Origin: Calliopum simillimum
Taxonomy: Eukaryota; Arthropoda; Insecta; Diptera; Lauxaniidae
Direction: 5' to 3'
Length of the DNA: 64,000 nucleotides
Assembly: GCA_951812925.1 (NCBI GenBank)
Contig: OX638369.1
Span: forward strand, 18,691,329-18,755,328
The translations under genes and the position numbers were made by a program. The notes under the pieces are model-generated. The model saw nothing but the letters and a program-made list of their open reading frames with translations. It made no database searches and was not told the origin of the DNA. How positions within the stretch are numbered: position 1 is the stretch's first letter; each line of letters starts with the position of its first letter. Shown piece by piece: positions 43,178-53,222 of this stretch.

Positions 43178-44469
43178 GACCAAGACCAAGACCAAGACCA
43201 AGACCAAGACCAAGACCAAGACCAAGACCAAGACCAAGACCAAGACCAAGACCAAGACCAAGACCAAGACCAAGACCAAGACCAAGACCAAGACCAAGAC
43301 CAAGACCAAGACCAAGACCAAGACCAAGACCAAGACCAAGACCAAGACCAAGACCAAGACCAAGACCAAGACCAAGACCAAGACCAAGACCAAGACCAAG
43401 ACCAAGACCAAGACCAAGACCAAGACGAAGACCAAGGCCAAGACCAAGACCAAGACCAAGACCAAGACCAAGACCAAGACCAAGACCAAGACCAAGACCA
43501 AGACCAAGACCAAGACCAAGACTAAGACCAGGACCAAGACTAGGACCAAGACCAAGACCAAGACCAAGACCAAGACCAAGACCAAGACCAAGACCAAGAC
43601 CAAGACCAAGACCAAGACCAAGACCAAGACCAAGACCAAGACCAAGACCAAGACCAAGACCAAGACCAAGACCAAGACCAAGACCAAGACCAAGACCAAG
43701 ACCAAGACCAAGACCAAGACCAAGACCAAGACCAAGACCAAGACCATGACCAAGACCAAGACCAAGACCAAGACCAAGACCAAGACCAAGACCAAGACCA
43801 AGACCAAGACCAAGACCAAGACCAAGACCAAGACCAAGACCAAGACCAAGACCAAGACCAAGACCAAGACCAAGACCAAGACCAAGACCAAGACCAAGAC
43901 CAAGACCAAGACCAAGACCAAGACCAAGACCAAGACCAAGACCAAGACCAAGACCAAGACCAAGACCAAGACCAAGACCAAGACCAAGACCAAGACCAAG
44001 ACCAAGACCAAGACCAAGACGAAGACCAAGACCAAGACCAAGACCAAGACCAAGACCAAGACCAAGACCAGGACCAAGACTAGGACCAAGACCAAGACCA
44101 AGACCAAGACCAAGACCAAGACCAAGACCAAGACCAAGACCAAGACCAAGACCAAGACCAAGACCAAGACCAAGACCAAGACCAAGACCAAGACCAAGAC
44201 CAAGACCAAGACCAAGACCAAGACCCAGACCAAGACCAAGACCAAGACCAAGACCAAGACCAAGACCAAGACCAAGACCAAGACCAAGACCAAGACCAAG
44301 ACCAAGACCAAGACCAAGACCAAGACCAAGACCAAGACCAAGACCAAGACCAAGACCAAGACCAAGACCAAGACCAAGACCAAGACCAAGACCAAGACCA
44401 AGACCAAGACCAAGACCAACACCAAGACCAAGACCAAGACCAAGACCAAGACCATGACCAAGACCAAGA
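43178..44469. repeat. (ACCAAG)n hexanucleotide array, ~1.29 kb
   Basis: About 215 units with very few variants. A small variant block (AAGACTAAGACCAGGACC and GACTAGG) appears near 43520 and recurs near 44065-44085 together with a nearby GACGAAG unit, which suggests an internal duplication of about 550 bp. Six-frame ORFs here (Thr-Lys, Asp-Gln and Leu-Val repeats) are by-products. Confidence 0.98.
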
Positions 44470-45140
44470 TCATAGCAGTCTTCTCCATGATGTTAGAACT
44501 ATATCAGAATCCGGGTCTTGGTCTCGAAAAATTACCAAGGCTCAAGACCGAGACGAATTTTGCCCATCACTAGTATAAGGCATTTGACGAAGATGTTTAA
44601 ACCTTAGTTAGAAGAAAGGCAAGTTGACACAGTGAAATTTTGAGCATTTGACGAACATATGTATGTGATCCTTTATGAAAACAGAAATAACATCGGATGA
44701 TAGCATGCTAAATATCAAAATTGAGGGGTTCGGCGAAAACGTTTGAACCATAATGAAAGCGGAGGCAATAGGATATTGAACTATTACACGTTCGGCAAAG
44801 ATGCAAGTTCGGACAATGGAATACTAGGCATGCAACGAAAACGTCTGATTCTTAACAAAAATAGGGGTGATATAAGGCGGTAGGATGCTGATTTCTACAT
44901 CAGAATATACGCCATTTGACGAAAATTACTGAACCCTTGAGACAATTTAATGACAGATGTCATTGCTTTGCCACCATTTCTACCAAATCGTACAAATATT
45001 TTGATTATAGTGTAATCATTATCCTTTTTTTCTACTTAATAAACCTTCAATTAATTTTTAATTGAATTGCATAACATAATTAGCGCCGAAAAGTTTTCAT
45101 GGGTAATTAAGTGAATTTATATTTCATAATCAATTAAATT
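44470..45140. other. No gene seen
   Basis: Diffuse repeat phrases (CGGCGAAAACGTTTGAACC, CATTTGACGAAAAT) and an inverse CTTGGTCTCG word at 44515. It is the insertion flank of the BEL element. Confidence 0.4.
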
Positions 45141-45144
45141 AGCT
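45141..45144. other. BEL target-site duplication AGCT, left copy
   Basis: AGCT directly before the 5' LTR and again directly after the 3' LTR (53886-53889). Confidence 0.75.
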
Positions 45145-45433
45145 TGTTTGCGCCAAGATTGAACACCCTGTGGTGTTCGTCAAGTTTCGGAACGATGGAC
45201 AGCACTGTCCGCTCCTGCTCTTTTTATGTATTATACATATATGTTAAGTTTTAAGTTCAGTTCGTGAAGTGATCTGAGCGAATAAAGTTTGCTTAAACCG
45301 ACACCGCCGTGTTTTTATTTTCAACCACACTTTCCCGCGCAATTTTAGTTGGTTCCCAGTTTTCTTTTTCCCTAGTCTCCCAGTTTAAAACCTTTCTAAT
45401 TCCCCCCTTACTCTCCATTCCCCCAAACAAACA
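45145..45433 (+). repeat. BEL 5' LTR, 289 bp
   Basis: Starts TGTTTGCGCCAAGATTG and ends CCCCCAAACAAACA. It contains TTTTTATGTATTATACATAT as a TATA-like region and AATAAAGTTTGC as a polyadenylation signal, followed by a CCGTGTTTTTATTTTC tail. Confidence 0.95.
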
Positions 45434-45434
45434 T

Positions 45435-45452
45435 TGGTCCTTCTCGTACCGG
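45435..45452 (+). promoter_or_regulatory. Probable primer-binding site
   Basis: TGGTCCTTCTCGTACCGG begins two bases after the LTR. The first nine bases match the complement of a tRNA acceptor end ending GAAGGACCA, as in insect tRNA-Tyr. The tRNA identity is inferred from memory. Confidence 0.55.
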
Positions 45453-46900
45453 TTTTTAAGTGCCGTGCTATTAATTAAAACTTTAATTTTTAATTTTTTC
45501 TTTAAAAGAATAAACGCCGCGAGTGTCTTCGGAAAAAAAAAAAAAACATTTTGTGAAATTTTGTTTGTCACAAAATACTAAAAGCTTAAAAAAAAAAACT
45601 CAAAAAGATAAAAAACAAGGTGGTAAAGTGTTCTTTTTACTTAAGAAGAAATTAACATTTATATAAAAAACAAAAAGAGGTACTTTGCTGCGCTACAACG
45701 TCAGAAGCAGCATTTCCCACCATCTGAAATTTCGAGTTTTTGGTCTTCTGGAGGTATATTTTGTTTTCTTACAAACAAAATCCAGGTAGGTGATTTGAAT
45801 TAAATCACGTTTAGAAACTGAAAGAGTGAAATTTTTGATGTGTCTCGGTTCGGATTCCGCAGGAATTTTGGTTTGGTTCTTTTCGACTAAATTTCTTGGT
45901 TTTTCAAAGTGAATTTAAAATTCGTAAAAACGAAGTTTGTGCGTTTATATATACTGCTATATGAATATATGATTGTACTTTGCCATACTTTTTTTGAATA
46001 TATGTAAAGCGGAAGATTTTTTATTTTTTTTAACGTTAGAAAGACTTTACATAGATCGCGTTATTTTTTTTTTCATATTTTTGGCAATCGGTTTTTTTTT
46101 TTTGATAAAAGTGGAGGGTAATAACCTGTGTGCAGTTACAACAACACAGCAGGTTACAAGTGTTGGCATACAGGCAGTCTAACTGCACTCCTAAAAAAAA
46201 AAAAAAAAACATATTTTTGCATTCCCTTTGTTGTTGTAACGATTAGGCTTTTACAAAAGTAAAACACTACCTTTTGCATGAAAATTGTTCTCTCGCATAG
46301 GTATGTAAATACATACGTACATATGTGAAATTTTTTAGTTTGCTTATGCAGAGTTTCTATCAGCATTTTTTTTTTTACATACATACATACATACAATACA
46401 TATTTGAAAATTTGTGAATTCTCTTGTTGTTGTTTTTGTACTTTTCAGAAGTGAGAAAGTACAGAAACCTGCACAGTGGGACGAAACACAAATTTTTAAA
46501 TAAAAATTACACTTGTGTACAAAATAGAGTTTTTGTGTATGCAAATTTAAGGAAAAAAAAACATATTTGGTTGTTGTTCTTTGGATTTTTACATTACACA
46601 AATACATTTACACTTGTATACAAGATATTTTTGTGTACAAAATATTTTTTCTTACAGAATACTTGTTTTTTGTGCCCACATTTACTTAAAATAATTTTAT
46701 TTGGTTCTTGACCGTGTTTTCTTGTATATATATACATTAACACTGGTATACGAAATATTTTGTTTTGTATACAAAATTATTTTAAATAGGTTTTTGTGGA
46801 TTTCTAGATAAAAGGACAACTTTTAAGCATTTTTTTTTTTGTTGTTGGTGATAAAGTTTTGAAATAATTTTTGATTTTTGAAACCAATAGCAAATTTAAC
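45453..46900 (+). other. BEL leader, with a candidate splice donor
   Basis: A 1.4-kb untranslated leader rich in A and T runs. CAG/GTAGGTG at 45783-45792 fits a 5' splice site and could pair with the acceptor at 52158-52159. Other weaker GT sites exist, so the donor is a guess. Confidence 0.45.
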
Positions 46901-49183
46901 ATGTCAGACTTGAAGACATTTATTCGCTTCTCAGATTCACTTATTGAATTTGAGACAGATTTCAATGAGGTTGAATCCCATCCCGTTTTCTCCTTGGCTG
47001 CTCAACTTGAAGAGCTTAAATGCCTGTGGAGAAAAGTAAAGTCTGCATATGAAGCAAGTCTGGAAAAATTTGCTGAGGATAAAAGTAACCTTGAAGTTCT
47101 GAAGAATAGGTATCGCACTTGCTACCAATCTTATATTAGGGTAGCAGGTACAATTTCGGAGCTTTCACAAGAAAAGCCCCCTAAGCGATCAGTGGATACA
47201 GAGCATATGCCTATATCGGGTCACAATATGCCTGTACCTCCGTGCGATACTGAGGTTTTCAATGGAGATTACCTCTCATGGCCGTCCTTTAGGGACATGT
47301 TCACGGCCATTTATATAAATAACTTGCGGCTATCTTCAGTAGAAAAACTTTATCACTTAAATTTAAAAACACGTGGTGAAGCAAAGGAGATTGTGCGGAA
47401 GTCTCCTTTGACAAATGAGGGTTTCGTTCAAGCATGGCAAAACTTGTCTGATAGATACGAAAATAAACGTATCTTAGTAAACAGCCAGCTGAAAGTCCTT
47501 TTTAATCTGCCTCCAGTTCTAAAGGAGTCTGGCACTGAGCTCAAAAACCTCCAACGTGATATCAACAGTTGCATTTTTGCGCTTCAAACACACAAGGTTG
47601 ATATCTCGAATTGGGATGCAATCCTGGTGTACCTATGTTCCACACGATTGCCTGTGGTCACGCTCTCGTTGTGGGAGCAGTCCATCAAAAGCAAAAATGA
47701 TATCCCGAAATGGACAGATCTCGATACTTTTTTGACAAGCCGGTTTCAGACTCTCGAAACTGTTTCTGACATTCGCAGCTCAAGTGGTACGGTTCCCAAA
47801 CAAGTTGCTATGCCATCCTCTTCAGGTCAAAGCGCTAATACTAGTAAGCGGCTTAATAATCATCAGGTTAAGATAACTTCGACCAAGTGCAAAATTTGTT
47901 CGTCGGAGCAACATGCCTTGCGTTATTGCCCTCAATTTCTAAAGATGGATGCTAAACAGCGTTTAGCAGTTGTTCGCAAGCATCACTTTTGCATCAACTG
48001 CTTAGCGAACTCACATGAGGTGAAAGAGTGCAGGAGTGTATACACTTGTGCAACGTGCAAACAACGTCACAATTCGCTTTTGCATCGCAATTCGACACCA
48101 GCCTCTGCCCCTGCTTTGAGTGTGGACTCAAGCAAGTCGAATTCGCGACCCAATCCCCCGGGGTCTAACACTCAATCTCATTCAACGCAATTACAGTCCA
48201 CTAATAACGACATCCAAAACTGCTTTGCTTCTAGTACCAAGCACGTGTTGCTTGGTACAGCAATGGTGACCGTATGTCACTTAGGAGCAGCGTACACAAC
48301 CAGAGCGCTTATCGACTCTGGCTCTGAAGGCACGTTTGTCTCAGAGCGTTTGCAGAAGCTTTTGAAGCTCCCTACTCGAGCAGTCAATGCTCAAGTTTCA
48401 GGTTTAAATAACGCAGTGTCTGCACAGGTTTCGCAAGCTTGTGATCTGATCCTCAGCTCCCCCAGAAATAGGCAGTTCCAGATTGAAGCCACGGCTTTTG
48501 TCCTTTCACGGTTGACTGGTAATTTGCCCTCTGTTTCGATGGACCCTGCGTTGTTTAGTACTCTGCCTGATTTTCAATTGGCAGATCCACACTTTTTCCA
48601 CAGTGGTCAAATAGATGTACTGATCGGTGGCGATCTGTACCCCGCCATAATTCTCGATGGCCTTCAAAGAAATATCCTTGGGTCGCTTCTTGCCCAAGAG
48701 ACTGTTTTCGGCTGGATATTTACGGGCCCTATGCCTCGTAAAGAGATCTCCAGTTTCACCACTTGCCTCACTCATTTTAGTGAGGTTGCGGTCGACAAGC
48801 AGATCGCACGCTTTTGGGAGTTGGAGGAGCTTCCTAAAAAGCAATTTTTAACTCAAGCTGATAGGTTTTGTGAGGAAAATTATACAAAAACGACTAAACG
48901 AGACGAAAAAGGTCGCTATATAGTCACTTTGCCGTTTAAAATTGGCTACCCCGACGAAATTAAATTAGGATTTTCCCGAGGCATTGCCTTTAAGCAATTT
49001 CTTAACGGTGAAGCTCGATTGAGTAAAAAGCCAGAACTCAAAGTGCAATATGACGAAGTGGTTAGGGAGTATCTTAAGCTTGACCACATGAAGAATATTA
49101 CTCCGCCGGAATTCGAGATCTCGCCATCCCATTACTACTTGCCGCATCACGCGGTCATAAAACCAGAAAGGACAACCACTTAA
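46901..49183 (+). CDS. gag: BEL Gag and aspartic protease
   Basis: Encodes the capsid/nucleocapsid protein and the protease that processes the polyprotein. I start it at ATG 46901 (MSDLKTFIRF), since upstream in-frame codons include no ATG. Residues about 115-290 are the Gag core beginning FNGDYLSWPSFRDMF. Zinc motifs follow: C330-C333-H338-C343, C364-C367-H372-C377 and C383-C386-H390-H395. The protease has the active-site triplet Asp472-Ser-Gly in ALIDSGSEGTFVSERL, followed by the usual BEL region ending LAQETVFGWIFTGP. The frame then enters the start of the RT domain (YYLPHHAVIKPE) and meets TAA at 49181-49183, inside RT and ahead of its first conserved core motif. All of the Gag and protease sequence itself is intact. 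Confidence 0.95.
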   Translation: MSDLKTFIRFSDSLIEFETDFNEVESHPVFSLAAQLEELKCLWRKVKSAYEASLEKFAEDKSNLEVLKNRYRTCYQSYIRVAGTISELSQEKPPKRSVDTEHMPISGHNMPVPPCDTEVFNGDYLSWPSFRDMFTAIYINNLRLSSVEKLYHLNLKTRGEAKEIVRKSPLTNEGFVQAWQNLSDRYENKRILVNSQLKVLFNLPPVLKESGTELKNLQRDINSCIFALQTHKVDISNWDAILVYLCSTRLPVVTLSLWEQSIKSKNDIPKWTDLDTFLTSRFQTLETVSDIRSSSGTVPKQVAMPSSSGQSANTSKRLNNHQVKITSTKCKICSSEQHALRYCPQFLKMDAKQRLAVVRKHHFCINCLANSHEVKECRSVYTCATCKQRHNSLLHRNSTPASAPALSVDSSKSNSRPNPPGSNTQSHSTQLQSTNNDIQNCFASSTKHVLLGTAMVTVCHLGAAYTTRALIDSGSEGTFVSERLQKLLKLPTRAVNAQVSGLNNAVSAQVSQACDLILSSPRNRQFQIEATAFVLSRLTGNLPSVSMDPALFSTLPDFQLADPHFFHSGQIDVLIGGDLYPAIILDGLQRNILGSLLAQETVFGWIFTGPMPRKEISSFTTCLTHFSEVAVDKQIARFWELEELPKKQFLTQADRFCEENYTKTTKRDEKGRYIVTLPFKIGYPDEIKLGFSRGIAFKQFLNGEARLSKKPELKVQYDEVVREYLKLDHMKNITPPEFEISPSHYYLPHHAVIKPERTTT

Positions 49184-50851
49184 GTTCGAGTAGTTTTCAA
49201 CGCGTCAAGTCCAACCTCCAATGGAGTGAGCTTAAATGATATTTTATACGTGGGTCCGACTCTCCAGGCTGACTTGACGCTTCTGGTTTTGAAATGGCGT
49301 TTTTTCAAATACGTTTTCAATGGTGATATCCAACAAATGTATCGCCAGATTCTTGTGGATCCAAGGCACTCCGTTTACCAACGAATTCTTTTTAGAAGTT
49401 CACCTGATGATGATGTTCAAGACTTCGAATTAAAAACGGTAACTTTCGGTGTCAATTGTGCACCATATCTAGCTATAAGAACCATGCTGCAATTGGCTGA
49501 TGATGTTCAGCAGCAATTTCCTCTTGCTGCTCAAATACTTCGGCACTTCACATATGTTGACGACGCTTTAGCGGGCGCTCACGATGTGGACACTGCCTTA
49601 AAAGCTAGAAATGAGCTGATATCTGCTCTTGACTCTGCAGGGTTCGCTATGCGAAAGTGGACAGCCAATGCAGCATGCATTTTAGCGGGTCTACCTGTAG
49701 AACATCTTCTGCGCGAGAACTTTTTAAAGTTAGAAGATGAAAGTTGCGCGAAAACCTTGGGGGTTCGTTGGAATGCCACATCTGATTCCTTCTATTTTAC
49801 AGTAAAACGTCTCGAAGTCAAGTCGTCGTACACAAAACGGGAGGTCTTATCAATTATCGCCCAACTATTTGATCCTGCAGGTTGGCTGGCGCCAGTAGTG
49901 GTGGCAGCAAAAATTCTGATGCAACGAATCTGGTTAGATGAAATTGATTGGGATGAAAATGTCCCACCGCACAGTCTCCTTACTTGGCAATCATTCTTGC
50001 ATGAATACGAAGATATTGAAAAAATTCGTATCCCACGTTACGTGAGTTACTCGCCGACTTCAGAAGTCGAATTTCACGCTTTTTGTGATGCCTCCGAAAA
50101 GGCGTATGCTGCTTCTATTTATATCCGCATCAAGCAAGGTGACTGGTTTGTTAGTCACTTGCTCTACGCAAAAAGCAAAGTTGCCCCTGTCAAGACAATT
50201 TCACTACCGCGTCTTGAATTATGTGGTGCAACTCTACTTGCTGATATGGTCGACTCTTTGATACCACACATAGATATTGATAGGCATCGATTATATTGTT
50301 GGACAGACTCCACAATCGTTCTCGCCTGGCTCTGCAAGCCCCCTTGCACCTGGACAACATTTGTAGCCAATAGAGTATCTCGAGTAGCAGAAAAGGTTGG
50401 AACCCGCAATTGGTTCCATGTGGACACTGATGAAAACCCTGCTGACTTGGCTACTCGTGGTGTAACTCCTCAAGAAATAGTGGCTAATTCTCTCTGGTGG
50501 CATGGGCCTTCGTGGCTTTCTCGTGAGGGTTTTGGGCAACATAAATCTCAGCCTTCAGTTTTTGAGACTTCCGTCGAACAAAAATCTATTCAGGTTCACT
50601 TTTCATACTTTTCGAATTATGAAGATGTTGTGGAACGTTTTTCATCGCTCCCACGTGCTTTGCGAGTTCTGGCGTACGTTTTCCGATTTATAGATCGTAC
50701 CAAGCCACACACGCGTGCATCCTTTGCATACGCATCTGAACGGCTCGAACAAGCTGAAATCAAGAGGGTTAAAAATCGTTTGATTCTGTTATGCCAGAAA
50801 GTTGCTTTTCCAGATGAATATTTCAATTTGGAAACGTATTTGTGGTTCTAA
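49184..50851 (+). pseudogene. pol: BEL reverse transcriptase and RNase H, cut off by a stop and a frameshift
   Basis: It is in the same frame as gag-protease but separated by the single TAA. Reverse transcriptase motifs are VRVVFNASS right after the stop, FNGDIQQMYRQI with its catalytic Asp (codon at 49325-49327) and YVDD (49553-49564). RNase H follows, with FHAFCDASEKAYAAS near 50069, LPRLELCGA, WTDSTIVLAWL near 50300 and ENPADLATRG near 50435. The frame ends in a TAA at 50849-50851, where the sequence should pass into integrase. The continuation is in the next frame, so one base or two were gained or lost near 50830-50850. There is no slippery heptamer, so I read both lesions as mutations. 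Confidence 0.9.
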
Positions 50852-52112
50852 GAGCACAATTTTGTCTCTTAACCCATTTCTGCATACAGATGCATTGCTA
50901 CGTGTTGGTGGACGACTGGCCTCGTCACCCACGCTCACTTACGATGAACGATTTCCGATTATATTGCCATATAATTGCCACTTCACTCGCCTCTTAGTGC
51001 GCTATATCCATGAAATGTCACTTCACGGGGGAAACCAATTGATGCTCCGACTTATTCGAATGGAATATTGGATCCCGCGGGCTAAAAACCTAATAAAAAC
51101 AACGTTACACCATTGCAAAACTTGTGTTATTCACAAGAAACAGCAGCAGACTCAAATTATGGCTGCTCTTCCTGCTGAGCGAACGGTTATTTCTCGACCA
51201 TTTTCATCTACTGGTATTGATTTCGCGGGGCCCTTCGACATAAAGAGCTACATTGGTAGGTCTTGTCGGATCAGTAAAGGGTACGTTTGCCTTTTCATTT
51301 GCTTTTCGACGAAAGCAGTACATTTAGAAGCCACTAGCGATCTCTCAACCGCTACGTTTTTGGCAGCATTTTCTAGATTTGTTGCGCGCCGCGGCTGTCC
51401 AGCTAAGGTATACTCTGATAATGGAACTAATTTTGTTGGAGCGTCAAAGGTGCTTAAAAAAGAATTTAAGTTGTTTCTAAGCCAGTCGCATGACGCTCTG
51501 CTGTCTCACTATGCCCACCAAGAGTTGTCGTGGCATTTTATTCCAGCTGGTGCTCCTCATATGGGAGGATTGTGGGAAGCAGGAGTAAAAAGTTTCAAAA
51601 CTCACTTTAGGAAAATGGCTGGAAGTATGAGATATACTTTCGAAGAATTTTTAACAGTACTAAGTCGAATCGAATCTTGTCTGAATTCACGACCGCTAAG
51701 CGCCATGTCTGATAATCCTAACGATTTTCAGCCTCTCACGCCAGGCCATTTCTTGGTCGGCGGTCCGCTTCTCTCACAAACGGAGCCAGAGATCTCTGAT
51801 CAGCCTATGACTATTGTCAATCGCTGGCAAAAGGTCAAGGCTATGCAACAACATTTTTGCCATCGATGGAAAAATGAATATTTAAAGGAGATGCATCGGC
51901 GGGTAAAATGGAAAACACCTCAGCAAGACATTGCTTTAAATGATTTGGTCATTGTTAGAGATGACAATATGCCCATGAATGAATGGCGATTAGGTAGAAT
52001 ATTAAAAACGTATTCCGGTGACGATAACCGAGTTCGCGTTGCGGATATTCGAACCGAGCGCGGTTGCATTACGCGGCCGGTAGTCAAGCTGGTCGTTCTT
52101 CCGTCGTCTTAG
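50838..52112 (+). pseudogene. pol: BEL integrase (C-terminal Pol), out of frame with RT
   Basis: Integrase joins the cDNA to host DNA. The reading starts at about SKSTILSLNPF and shows the HHCC zinc domain (HEMSLHGGNQLM ... HHCKTCVIHK). The catalytic core follows, with the first Asp in STGIDFAGPF, the second in YSDNGTNFVGA and Glu in MGGLWEAGVKSFK. The C-terminal region with VIVRDDNMPMNEWRLGRI closes the protein before a TAG/TAA-rich gap. All catalytic residues are present. As a part of Pol it has no start codon of its own, so it depends on the upstream frame, which is broken. Confidence 0.9.
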
Positions 52113-52139
52113 TTTTAACTTAATTTCACTTTTTCTTTT

Positions 52140-52160
52140 CTAATTCCAACTCGTTTCAGC
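52140..52160 (+). promoter_or_regulatory. Strong 3' splice site just before ORF3
   Basis: A pyrimidine-rich run (TTTCACTTTTTCTTTTC), a CTAAT branch-like sequence at 52140-52144 and CGTTTCAG ending at 52159 are followed by one base and the ATG of ORF3. The 48-bp gap between integrase and ORF3 is just large enough for these parts. The layout equals that of spliced env mRNAs in other LTR elements. Confidence 0.65.
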
Positions 52161-53207
52161 ATGTCTTCGTCAAGTCTTGCCGGCGACCTCGTTGAGGAGA
52201 TGCTCCTCAGCGCATCCGAGCTGAGTGAGCCAGAGACGGTGGGAGAACGTATCCCACAGAGTGGGTTGCCGAGTGTGGTAGCCGTGGTGGCACCGGGTGG
52301 CGAAACTCCTAGAAGGTGCCGTCTGTGCTCATTGGATCACGGACTTCCATCGTGTCGGCAGTTCTTAGAAAGTAATTTGGAGAAGAGATTGCGAGCCGTG
52401 CTCCTTTGGAGGTACTGTTCCGTCTGTCTCTCTCCGGATCACTCTCGCCAGGACTGCCGGGACAACCGAAGGTGTAGCCACTGCGGTGAGGATCACCACA
52501 GCTTGCTACATTTGCATAGAAGGAATCGCCCAACCAAGCGACGTTCCAAGAGGCGCCGCGGCAAGCGTGCTGGTAACAGCAATAGGCGAGAGACATGGAA
52601 AAACCACCCCAGTAACGGTCAACGGGGCGCTCAACAGAGTGAGGGGCCGTCGACATCTCGTGAATCCATTGCAGCAGCCCGAACAGCAACCCGGTCATTG
52701 CGTTCTGCTCCCGAACCACCTTCAGCTGCAACTCTCAAGCGCGTGGTCTCCTTAGTGCCCACAGCAGTTGTACGTATTGTGGCAGACGGGCGTCTTAGTT
52801 CGGTGCGTGCCATTATCGATGGATGTTCCCCAAATACGGTGATCAGCAGTGAATTGGTTAGGCGGTGGCGCCTAAAAACAATCAAGGTTGATGGCACGGA
52901 AGTTTGTGCCCTTGCACTACGGGCCACAAATGACACGAGTATGACTATTGAGGTCATGGCCCAGGTGAGCAAAAAATTGCGCATCGTAACACCGCTTCGA
53001 GACATCGACGAGAGAGTCCGAGGGCCCTACACTAACATAAAGTTGGCTGATCCGGACTTCTACAAGTCATCGCCTGTTTATTTGCGGCTTGGGTTGGATG
53101 TGTACCCTCGAATCATGCTGGAGGGAATTCTCCCATCTACGGTCGGGAACCCTCTGGCGCAAAACAGTATCTTCGGGTACGTTCTCTTCGAAGCATGTTC
53201 CTGGTGA
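52161..53207 (+). CDS. BEL ORF3: second zinc-knuckle and protease-like protein in env position
   Basis: An intact ORF of 348 codons between integrase and the 3' LTR, visibly richer in G and C than the rest of the element. Cysteine motifs are C53-C56-H60-C65 (one residue shorter than in Gag), C86-C89-H94-C99 and C105-C108-H112/113-H117. They have the same spacing and order as the Gag knuckles of the same element. Residues about 118-143 are strongly basic (RRNRPTKRRSKRRRGKR). Residues about 200-345 resemble the BEL protease domain through to NPLAQNSIFGYVLF, but the active-site triplet is Asp220-Gly-Cys instead of Asp-Ser/Thr-Gly, so catalysis is doubtful. There is no signal peptide or membrane segment, so it is not an envelope protein. 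It is probably made from a spliced RNA. A nucleic-acid-binding or Gag-interfering role is possible, but this is inference. Confidence 0.85.
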   Translation: MSSSSLAGDLVEEMLLSASELSEPETVGERIPQSGLPSVVAVVAPGGETPRRCRLCSLDHGLPSCRQFLESNLEKRLRAVLLWRYCSVCLSPDHSRQDCRDNRRCSHCGEDHHSLLHLHRRNRPTKRRSKRRRGKRAGNSNRRETWKNHPSNGQRGAQQSEGPSTSRESIAAARTATRSLRSAPEPPSAATLKRVVSLVPTAVVRIVADGRLSSVRAIIDGCSPNTVISSELVRRWRLKTIKVDGTEVCALALRATNDTSMTIEVMAQVSKKLRIVTPLRDIDERVRGPYTNIKLADPDFYKSSPVYLRLGLDVYPRIMLEGILPSTVGNPLAQNSIFGYVLFEACSW

Positions 53208-53222
53208 TCGTGGATCACATAC

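Noticed and set aside
43100..44573. Long Thr-Lys, Asp-Gln and Leu-Val ORFs on both strands
   Set aside because: By-products of the (ACCAAG)n array in different frames.
50802..50851. Programmed frameshift between RNase H and integrase
   Set aside because: No slippery heptamer or clear downstream structure in the overlap, and the position inside Pol is not one where BEL elements shift frame.
52309..53005. Minus-strand ORFs opposite ORF3
   Set aside because: Antisense shadows of the GC-rich BEL ORF3.
52161..53207. ORF3 as an envelope glycoprotein
   Set aside because: No signal peptide, transmembrane segment or furin-like pattern. It has zinc knuckles and a protease-like domain instead.
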